Source: a virus. From it: DNA of 34,821 nt. The stretch lies in IMG/VR virus record IMGVR_UViG_3300042445_000177, positions 1 to 34,821 of that record. The stretch is one strand, 5' to 3'. Positions within the stretch are counted from its first letter, which is position 1; each line of letters starts with the position of its first letter. The notes under the pieces are model-generated. The model worked only from the letters and a program-made list of their open reading frames with translations, had not been told where the DNA came from and made no database searches. The position numbers and the translations under genes were made by a program. Positions 29,091 to 34,821 of the stretch are shown here, piece after piece.

Positions 29091-30710
29091 TTAAACTAAT
29101 GTTTTTCCAGCTTTTACCGCTACGTCAATCTTCTGAATTGACAAAGGGTTGCCGTTAATGTCTGCTTCTAAACCAAGCTGCATGATAGTGCCTTGACCGC
29201 CCGCATTGACGGAGAACCTATCAAGAACAATGCCTGAACTGTATTCAGCGATGTTATACTCACCTATGCCATATTCATACACTTGTGCAGTATCTAAAGT
29301 GTAGGTAGTAGCTTCATAGCCTTCTGTATAATCAAAACCCCACTTTACCGCTACAGACTGGTTTGTACCGCCAATCAACACCCAACCAATCTTCTTGAGA
29401 ATCTTCAGTTTAGTAGCCGCATCAAAGTCAAAGTAGTTGGTGTAATACTGTAAACGATACGTTACGCCGTTATCAGAATGTCCAAAATACTTACCAATGT
29501 AGGATGGTTGTCCAATTAACAACTCTTTAGCCTGAGTAATGCAAAATGATTTAGGCTGTAAACTATCCCAAATTGTTACTCTAGCTGAACCGTCTTGTAG
29601 ACGTGAGCGAGTATCAAAGCAATATACAAACCGACTTGTAGGTAAAGACAAAAGATAGATAGCATCTCTGTCGTGGTAAATACTTTTAATCTTGCCTAAA
29701 TCTGCCTCGGAAGCTATATTAGACATCAAGTCATCACGAACATTCTTAGAGATGTCGTTCATTGGTAATGACTTCTCTTGAATCACACGAGCAAGGCTAC
29801 GAACACCTGCATCAGACAAGAACAGAATATCTGTGCCAATGTTCTGTACTGAATCACGAGCAATACAACCTACGTTATAGATAACATCTTGTAATACTAA
29901 ACTACCTGTATCAATCGGATTAGCGTAGATAGCGGTGTTGTTACGACCAAAGATAACTAAGAATCCATTGTGTCCAGCGATAGCGACGATATTGTCCCCG
30001 TTAGGGAACACTTCTTGTAGGTTTAAATAACCTGCAGAGCCAGTAGTAAAGTCAGAACCACGCAGTAAGTCGCTGAAATAGACAGTCTGGGTATCGCCAA
30101 CAATGTTACCAACCCAGATACGACCAAAGCCAGAGAACACTGCGTTAGGTTTAAACGAGGCAGTGTTGTGATTCGCTGGTAATGTACCAACATCACCAAT
30201 CTGCTGAAAGCCAAACGTACCGCTATCGTGGTCGTGAGGGTCTCCACCAGAAACAGGAAGTTCGTGCCACACTAGCATCGGATGAGCAGCCTGAGCTAAA
30301 TAGGCATGAGGCTGAAAGTCGTTAACATCGCCGTATGGCATTGCTGCCATCTGCCAGTTATTGCCGGTTATCGTGTAAGTAGCGTTTCCTGAATTGTCTG
30401 CATTTCGGACAAGACGTTGTGTAAGTGTTGCACGACCAGTGAATAACTTGTTATTGCCTGCTGATATAATAGTATTGCTTCCGCCATCGACTACCTCCAT
30501 CATTGATTCAATCGGGTTAGAGCCTAAGTCTGCATTGACAGCGTTCTGTGGAGTCCAGCCCCGTCTTGCACCAATACGACCATAACGGTCAATTACGCAG
30601 TTCTGTGCTTTTAATGCAAAGCCAGACGACAGCGTAATGCTCGACTCTTGAAGATTGAGACCGTAAAATCCCGGTGCTGCAATCGAGGATGTTTGCAGTT
30701 GTCCAGCCAT
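29091..30710 (-). CDS. Tail hub / DNA stabilisation-type protein
   Basis: Start ATG at 30710 is in a TAATG overlap with the previous gene; a GTG five codons earlier is less likely because MAGQLQTSSIAAPGFYGLN is the beginning I recall in relatives. The 539-residue product has this start, then NCVIDRYGRIGARRGW, then many beta-strand repeats (DILFLSDAGVRSLARV, RFVYCFDTRSRLQDG) suggesting a beta-propeller or beta-rich ring. It is like the phage stabilisation or tail-tube proteins (P22 gp10 type, T7 gp12 type) closing the tail below the adaptor. The assignment to one type is uncertain. Confidence 0.72.
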   Translation of the reverse strand: MAGQLQTSSIAAPGFYGLNLQESSITLSSGFALKAQNCVIDRYGRIGARRGWTPQNAVNADLGSNPIESMMEVVDGGSNTIISAGNNKLFTGRATLTQRLVRNADNSGNATYTITGNNWQMAAMPYGDVNDFQPHAYLAQAAHPMLVWHELPVSGGDPHDHDSGTFGFQQIGDVGTLPANHNTASFKPNAVFSGFGRIWVGNIVGDTQTVYFSDLLRGSDFTTGSAGYLNLQEVFPNGDNIVAIAGHNGFLVIFGRNNTAIYANPIDTGSLVLQDVIYNVGCIARDSVQNIGTDILFLSDAGVRSLARVIQEKSLPMNDISKNVRDDLMSNIASEADLGKIKSIYHDRDAIYLLSLPTSRFVYCFDTRSRLQDGSARVTIWDSLQPKSFCITQAKELLIGQPSYIGKYFGHSDNGVTYRLQYYTNYFDFDAATKLKILKKIGWVLIGGTNQSVAVKWGFDYTEGYEATTYTLDTAQVYEYGIGEYNIAEYSSGIVLDRFSVNAGGQGTIMQLGLEADINGNPLSIQKIDVAVKAGKTLV

Positions 30711-31366
30711 TAGATTGGATACCACGCTTCTTCTTCACAGTACCTTGCAGACTCTAAACCAATCGCATCGGCAAGACTTTGTTTAAAGAGTGCATAAGTC
30801 TCAGCAGACTGTACGCCACCGTCTTCACCACGTTCCGCTTGCGCCCTAGCCAATGCACCAAGGATGACAGGCTCGTGTGGAACTAATAGTTTGTCTGAGT
30901 TGGTTACTAACTCAACCTGTGGGCGAATGACGTTAAAACGAATGTTGTACACACCGTTAGGGATAGGGTATAAATCGACCTGAGTGTCGCCGTCGGTGTT
31001 CGTGCCGTTAAAGTTATAATAGTAAGGAGAACCCTTAGCTGGACTAGCGATTAAGAATTGGTCGTTCATAAAACGAGTAGAAGCGTTCCGCATTACGAAA
31101 TTGCTGGTGTCGTTTAGGACATCAATAACACGAAAGCGTTGACCTGTACCTGTTAAGACATAGTTAAAGACATCAGCGCCAGTCACAGCAGATAAAGTCT
31201 CTGACAATGCGTTCCAGTTGTAAGCATCTTCCACCTGACGCTTAGAATCGTTTATGTATTTAGAAATCAGTTTGACATAGGCGTTATCCGACACTGAGGA
31301 AGCCTCTGGCTCACGCAGTCGGAGTAACACATCGTTCGTTAATTCTAGGTAGTTTTTAGATGCCAT
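30710..31366 (-). CDS. Head-tail adaptor / tail tubular A-like protein
   Basis: The protein has 218 residues. The N terminus (YLELTNDVLLRLREPEASSVSD) is followed by YINDSKRQVEDAYNWNALSETL, which matches the helix bundle common in phage adaptors of the T7 gp11 or P22 gp4 group. A strand-rich middle and a helical end (AQAERGEDGGVQSAETYALFKQSL) follow. It would sit under the portal and connect to the tail hub. It is coupled to that gene by TAATG. Function rests on the shared pattern and on gene order. Confidence 0.75.
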   Translation of the reverse strand: MASKNYLELTNDVLLRLREPEASSVSDNAYVKLISKYINDSKRQVEDAYNWNALSETLSAVTGADVFNYVLTGTGQRFRVIDVLNDTSNFVMRNASTRFMNDQFLIASPAKGSPYYYNFNGTNTDGDTQVDLYPIPNGVYNIRFNVIRPQVELVTNSDKLLVPHEPVILGALARAQAERGEDGGVQSAETYALFKQSLADAIGLESARYCEEEAWYPI

Positions 31367-31414
31367 ATAGTCCTAGTGTATCATACTTTTACAAAAATTG
31401 CAAGCGATTTCTAC

Positions 31415-31669
31415 TTATTTTGAACCGCAATCCCACTTTTTTAATGCCAATGCTTTACGGGTTGGTCTACCCTTTTCGTCCTTCATTGGACCAGCAACAC
31501 CGCCCATCCGAGCGCAGAAGCTCTTACGCCGTCCAGCCGCTTTAGGCGACTTTGCAGCCTCCTTAGCAGACACTGGCGGCTTTAACTTAGAGCCTGTCGT
31601 CTTGTTATAGTAGTCTCGACCTTTCTGGTTAAGACCACCTTCTGGGTTCTGAAACGCTTTTTTAGGCAT
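31415..31669 (-). CDS. DUF6321-type Lys-rich protein
   Basis: The product is 84 residues and strongly basic, with NPEGGLNQKGRDYYNK, then SPKAAGRRKSFCARMGGVAG and MKDEKGRPTRKALALKKWDC. This pattern (PEGGLxxKGRxYYN...SPKAAGRRKSFCARM) is the DUF6321 type, widespread in aquatic phages. It is the fourth of four consecutive small basic proteins. A role in binding packaged DNA or in head maturation is guessed from the charge. Its start overlaps the previous stop (TAATG). Confidence 0.75.
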   Translation of the reverse strand: MPKKAFQNPEGGLNQKGRDYYNKTTGSKLKPPVSAKEAAKSPKAAGRRKSFCARMGGVAGPMKDEKGRPTRKALALKKWDCGSK

Positions 31670-31821
31670 TATTTCTTCTTTGCTGTCTTAGCAGCATCCT
31701 TAAAGTCTTTAGCAGAAGGAGCGCCTTTAGCGCCAACCTTCCGCATTTTCTCACCTGAGCCAGCCTTGATACGGTTTCTCTTGGCTGCGATGTTAGCGTA
31801 CAATCCGGGTTTAGTAGCCAC
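31669..31821 (-). CDS. 50-residue Lys-rich protein
   Basis: GTG at 31821 starts a 50-codon frame, MATKPGLYANIAAKRNRIKAG then GEKMRKVGAKGAPSAKDFKDAAKTAKKK. I recognise this as a small basic protein conserved in many phages (ATKPGLYANIxAKRxRIxAGSGEKMRxxGxKGAPxAxDF). It overlaps the previous gene by 11 bp. Lys dominates the composition, so DNA binding in the virion is possible. The function is unknown. Confidence 0.72.
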   Translation of the reverse strand: MATKPGLYANIAAKRNRIKAGSGEKMRKVGAKGAPSAKDFKDAAKTAKKK

Positions 31822-31954
31822 GCATCGAACCCATCTTCTTAGCTGGTTTAGCTTTAGGAGTAGTTACTTTCGCTCCCGTCTTCATTGCATACGACTTAGC
31901 GTCTTTCTTACCCTTAGCGGTGTAAGGGAACTTCTTGTCTTTGACCATTGGCAT
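31811..31954 (-). CDS. 47-residue Lys-rich protein
   Basis: ATG at 31954 follows AAAAGGAAG, a strong ribosome site. The 47-residue product begins MPMVKDKKFPYTAKGKKDAK and ends AKKMGSMRGY. It is nearly half Lys, Ala and Met. The KxFPYTxxGKxxA pattern is shared by small proteins in other phages. It overlaps the GTG of the next gene. Its charge points to nucleic-acid contact. Confidence 0.68.
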   Translation of the reverse strand: MPMVKDKKFPYTAKGKKDAKSYAMKTGAKVTTPKAKPAKKMGSMRGY

Positions 31955-31956
31955 AA

Positions 31957-32103
31957 TTACTTCCTTTTCTTTGGTTGAGGTTTAGATTGTCCAGCTTTGG
32001 ATAAAGCGATTGCGATAGCCTGTTTCTGTGGCTTACCAGCCTTCATCTCTTTACGGATGTTAGTAGAGATAGTCTTCTGTGATGTACCTGATTTGAGTGG
32101 CAT
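31957..32103 (-). CDS. 48-residue DUF6496-type basic protein
   Basis: ATG at 32103 opens 48 codons: [20 protein letters not shown] then [18 protein letters not shown] and a Lys/Pro end. The pattern PLKSGxSxKTIxxNIxxxxxxGKPQKQAxAIALSxA is the DUF6496 type, common in phages and of unknown function. It stands two bases before the next start. It is the first of four consecutive basic small proteins in the structural arm. Confidence 0.75.
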   Translation of the reverse strand: MPLKSGTSQKTISTNIRKEMKAGKPQKQAIAIALSKAGQSKPQPKKRK

Positions 32104-32111
32104 CTTAGTCC

Positions 32112-32459
32112 TTATGCGTAATTTTGTACAGTTGACCTAGCATCTAAATCAAACGATGCCACAACTGTCATGGTTGAACCTGTTTCAGAGATAGCACGAA
32201 GTTCATCGTCTTCATCCATTACAAAAGAAAAAGTACTATCAATAACAGCGGAAGTCTTTGCAGATATAGTTCTTTCGTGGACTACTTCAATGCTAGTGTC
32301 TGTGCTTTTGTCATACCAATAGATAGAAATATGTTTATTACCAGCACCTCTATTAGTCATTAAAATATCATGCGTAATAGCCATGTTCCTAGTTGGCACA
32401 GTAAATAACGTAGTCAGCGTATTCGCTGTTAAGTTCTTACCTACGGAATGTGGTCTCAT
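32112..32459 (-). CDS. Small beta-rich structural protein (neck/tail, putative)
   Basis: This 115-residue protein is strand-rich: [24 protein letters not shown], then [20 protein letters not shown], then [28 protein letters not shown]. The alternation of strands and the small size fit a compact beta-sandwich such as a neck or tail-decoration protein. It lies between the small membrane protein and the basic protein cluster. I recognise the style from aquatic podoviruses, but no domain name. Confidence 0.6.
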   Translation of the reverse strand: MRPHSVGKNLTANTLTTLFTVPTRNMAITHDILMTNRGAGNKHISIYWYDKSTDTSIEVVHERTISAKTSAVIDSTFSFVMDEDDELRAISETGSTMTVVASFDLDARSTVQNYA

Positions 32460-32462
32460 AGT

Positions 32463-32669
32463 TTACTTTTTAAAAAACAATTCAGTCATATAACTGATGA
32501 ACGCGCCAGCAACTGAGGCAACACCCATCAATGCCCAAAGCGAACCTTTACTGCGCTCTGCCATAGCCACTAATTTCTTAATGTCGTTGTCCATAGCATC
32601 TACTTTACGCTCTAAGTTCTCTACGGAATTAACTAGCTTACCGTACTCGATTGGGTCAATGTCTGTCAT
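32463..32669 (-). CDS. Coiled-coil membrane protein (holin-like, putative)
   Basis: ATG at 32669 begins two bases after the tail-fibre stop. The 68-residue product has a charged coiled coil VNSVENLERKVDAMDNDIKKLV (split over 13-34), AERSKG, and one membrane segment SLWALMGVASVAGAFISYM (43-61), ending in FFKK. The coiled coil plus a single C-terminal membrane helix resembles small XhlA or DUF1515-like holin accessory proteins. A second lysis component besides the 3-TM holin is possible, but a structural role is not excluded. Confidence 0.62.
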   Translation of the reverse strand: MTDIDPIEYGKLVNSVENLERKVDAMDNDIKKLVAMAERSKGSLWALMGVASVAGAFISYMTELFFKK

Positions 32670-32671
32670 AA

Positions 32672-34821
32672 TTAGCAAGCCATCAATACACAAGGTACGC
32701 AGTATGAACCATCTGCATAAGTGCAAGTTATGTTAGTTGATGTTACTTTAGCGATTGTTTTAGAGCGAACAATATCATCGCCTTGTGGTTTAGCAGTACC
32801 GTCACCAGCCGACACGAGCAAGTCACCTTTCTGTACTACAACGCCATCAGCAATACGAATAATCATATCGCCTGTCATAGCAATATTCATATCATCAGAG
32901 TGGTAATATTCGTCTTTAGTCCAGTTTACAAACACACCAGCAACATTAGTATCACCTTCAACATCTGATACTTTCATCTTGTTTAGCTGTTCATTTTCTG
33001 CAACTACACCGTCTTTTTCCCATACACACATTTCATCTAAGTTAGAAAAGACTGTACCTTTCAGAATTGTGGCATCTTTAGAGCCATCAGGTAGCTGTGA
33101 CCAACGAGCTAAGTGACCACCGTTGTATGAAGTAGTTGTTCCAGAGATGCTGATAGTGCCTTCTACTGTTCCAGCACTACTAAAAGAAACGACTGTTCCA
33201 TCTACATTGCGGTTAAAAAATACTGGTGCTGACGAAGAAGAAACAAACATTTGCCCATCTGATGCCAACTCAATACCTACCGTTGTATTGTTATTTCCGG
33301 GGCTTCCTGTTGTAGTACCTACTAGCAAGTTACCACCACTATCTATTCTCATTGACTCAGTACCGCCTTCTGTAAAGGCAATAGTGTCGGCTGTTGGAAA
33401 AAAGATACCTGTGTTGGTATCGCCTGTAGTAGTAATAGCTGGAAGTGAAACTGTGCCAGCAGAAAAAGTGGCTACGCCTGTTGCGCCTAGGGTAGTAAAT
33501 GCGCCTGTAGAAGCTGTGGTAGCACCTACAGTACCGTTAATATTAATTGAAGCTGTACCAGTAAGATTAGTTACTACTCCACTAGAGGGAGTTCCTAATG
33601 CTGGGGTTACTAATGTAGGGCTTGTTGCTAATACTACATCTCCGCTACCAGTTGAACCTGTATAAGTTGGTGCAGTTGCTATTCCAGCTGCGCCAGTAGA
33701 GGTTAAAAATTTGGGTGTGCTTGTTGTGTTGCCATCTAAAAATACTGTTGTGCCTGAAAGCAGTTGGTAAGGAACAGAACCTAAAGCACCGCCAGCTAAG
33801 TTATTAGCAGTAGTAGCAGATACGCTTGCCCAAGTGCCATCACCTCTCCAATATGTAGAAGCTGAAGCACCTGTACCACTACCTAAGTTAGTTACAGGTA
33901 AGTTTCCTGTTACTTGCGTAGCAAGGCTTACATTAGATAATGTACCACCAAGAGTTAAGTTACCGCTTGATGTAACCGTACCGCTTAATGAAATACCATT
34001 GACTGTTCCTGTACCTCCAACACTTGTAACTGTACCTGTGGTGTTGGATTTATTATTAAATGTAGTCCAATCCGCAGCACTTAAAGCACCACGATTAGTA
34101 GCTGAAGCAGTTGGTACTTGTAAAGTAATTACAGGTGTAGTAGTACCAGTAGCTACAGTAGAGCTTAAATCTGTACCAGTTGTACCTAAAGTAATAGCAG
34201 CAACGCTAGTTACTGTTCCTACTGAAGCTGAACCACCAAGACTTGTGCTTGTGCCGTTAATAGTAATAGCTGAATTTGTAAGACTTGCGTTACCAATGTT
34301 TGATAGTGTATTGCTTGCACCACTGATAGTCTTATTAGTTAAAGTCTGAGTATCACTTGTGCCTACTACATCTCCTGTTGGAGCAGTCTTTAAAGCAAAA
34401 GCAGTTAAGTCAGAATCATAGGCTTGTACTGTTGTTCCAATAGCAGAAGGTGCTAAAGGAGTATAGGCTAAAGCAGTTGTAACATCGCTTGAAGTTAATG
34501 TAACATCTGAAGTGCGGGTATTAAATGACGTGACAACACTGCCACCAGCAGAGATTGGATTCCATACCGAACCCGTCCAAACTCTTGTTTCTGGTACTAC
34601 AGTATTAAAATATAACGCACCTGTAATGAGTGTATTACCATCGTTGTCTACTGTTGGATTTGAAGATTTAGCACCGAGATAACGGTCATCAAAAGCATCA
34701 TAAGAAGCAGCAGCACTTGTTGCAGACGCTGCAGCAGCTGTGGCTGAGTTACTTGCATTAGTGGCTGAGGTGCTTGCTGCAGATGCGCTGTTAGAAGCAT
34801 TGGTGGCTGAGGTAGCTGCAG
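32672..34821 (-). CDS. Tail fibre protein, main part (continues from 1-467)
   Basis: This is the 3' part of the gene starting at TTG 467; bases 34821-34695 repeat its beginning. After the Ala-rich shaft comes the attachment-domain-like SYDAFDDRYLGAKSSNPTVDN and TLITGALYFNT, which is typical of phage fibres. Many Thr/Gly/Ser repeats follow (GTVTSVGG, LSGTVTSSGNL, ATLSNVSLATQVTGN), giving a long beta-structured shaft. The C-terminal part (about residues 605-829) has SMRIDSGGN, GHLARWSQLPDGS, VFVNWTKDEYYHSDDMNIA and a final PCVLMAC. The MRIDSGGNLLVGTTTG segment is a common fibre motif. It probably binds the host receptor. It is the most repetitive gene in the genome. Confidence 0.88.
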   Translation of the reverse strand, partial: AATSATNASNSASAASTSATNASNSATAAAASATSAAASYDAFDDRYLGAKSSNPTVDNDGNTLITGALYFNTVVPETRVWTGSVWNPISAGGSVVTSFNTRTSDVTLTSSDVTTALAYTPLAPSAIGTTVQAYDSDLTAFALKTAPTGDVVGTSDTQTLTNKTISGASNTLSNIGNASLTNSAITINGTSTSLGGSASVGTVTSVAAITLGTTGTDLSSTVATGTTTPVITLQVPTASATNRGALSAADWTTFNNKSNTTGTVTSVGGTGTVNGISLSGTVTSSGNLTLGGTLSNVSLATQVTGNLPVTNLGSGTGASASTYWRGDGTWASVSATTANNLAGGALGSVPYQLLSGTTVFLDGNTTSTPKFLTSTGAAGIATAPTYTGSTGSGDVVLATSPTLVTPALGTPSSGVVTNLTGTASININGTVGATTASTGAFTTLGATGVATFSAGTVSLPAITTTGDTNTGIFFPTADTIAFTEGGTESMRIDSGGNLLVGTTTGSPGNNNTTVGIELASDGQMFVSSSSAPVFFNRNVDGTVVSFSSAGTVEGTISISGTTTSYNGGHLARWSQLPDGSKDATILKGTVFSNLDEMCVWEKDGVVAENEQLNKMKVSDVEGDTNVAGVFVNWTKDEYYHSDDMNIAMTGDMIIRIADGVVVQKGDLLVSAGDGTAKPQGDDIVRSKTIAKVTSTNITCTYADGSYCVPCVLMAC
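34695..34821. repeat. Terminal direct repeat marking circular closure (copy 2)
   Basis: This is an exact copy of bases 1-127. Position 34695 corresponds to position 1, so the unique sequence ends at 34694. It should be counted once when the genome is circularised. Confidence 0.95.

Noticed and set aside
33123-34349. Long plus-strand open frames (180 and 171 codons) opposite the tail fibre
   Set aside because: They are Val/Pro/Thr repeats that mirror the Thr/Gly/Ser-rich codons of the minus-strand tail fibre; the fibre frame is continuous and recognisable.
1-34821. tRNA genes, integrase, repressor or phage RNA polymerase
   Set aside because: Looked for by cloverleaf-type TTC-loop words and by family motifs; none was recognised in any plausible frame.

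Overview
The window is a complete circular phage genome of about 34.7 kb, linearised inside a tail-fibre gene. The first 127 bases (1-127) recur exactly as the last 127 (34695-34821), and the tail-fibre reading frame continues in phase across the join. The non-redundant length is therefore 34,694 bp. The gene content is that of a short-tailed, apparently strictly lytic phage: TerS/TerL, a large portal, scaffold, major capsid, head-tail adaptor, a tail hub/stabilisation-type protein, three internal virion/ejection proteins and a T7-style replication set. I see no integrase, repressor, phage RNA polymerase, tRNA or CRISPR array. The overall layout reminds me of environmental aquatic podoviruses (HMO-2011-type and relatives). 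That placement and a Gram-negative proteobacterial host are inference; the sequence does not name the host. Sigma70-like promoters and the lack of a phage RNA polymerase suggest host-driven transcription.

Layout: there are two opposed arms. The leftward (minus) arm starts at a strong promoter (6979-6951). It runs through terS, terL, portal, two small genes, scaffold and major capsid, then tail fibre (467 to 1, continuing 34694 to 32672). It continues with a small membrane protein, neck protein, a cluster of tiny Lys-rich proteins, adaptor, tail hub, a second tail fibre, three internal virion proteins, holin and endolysin, ending at 23242. A second promoter (3015-2987) and an intrinsic terminator (541-510) frame the scaffold-capsid block. 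The rightward (plus) arm starts in a 795-bp repeat-rich control region (6751-7545). It encodes an ArdC-like protein, a Gp88-family Cys-rich protein and a string of microproteins to about 11,080. After a second small control region (11081-11279) come primase-helicase, family-A DNA polymerase, ssDNA-binding protein, FEN-type exonuclease, endonuclease VII, resolvase-like nuclease, DEDD exonuclease, a DUF3310 protein and a B12-dependent ribonucleotide reductase. The arm ends at a UUCG-loop terminator (22946-22972).

The most interesting unexplained structure is a roughly 20-bp element, CTATC(GG/TT)TAGATTGTTTCTC. It occurs at 6812-6831, inverted at 11154-11135 (18/20 identical), and in a degenerate inverted form at 23033-23016. 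These are the three main non-coding regions of the circle. Its core TTGTTTCT is repeated twice more at 7240-7247 and 7333-7340. A second 13-mer is shared in inverted orientation between the first two regions. This looks like a phage-specific regulatory or replication signal. Other points of interest are a duplicated leader motif before ardC and gp88 with alternative hairpins between them, a secreted 4-Cys microprotein and several 30-residue membrane peptides, extensive dual-coding overlaps in the nuclease genes, and a cluster of Lys-rich small proteins in the structural arm.
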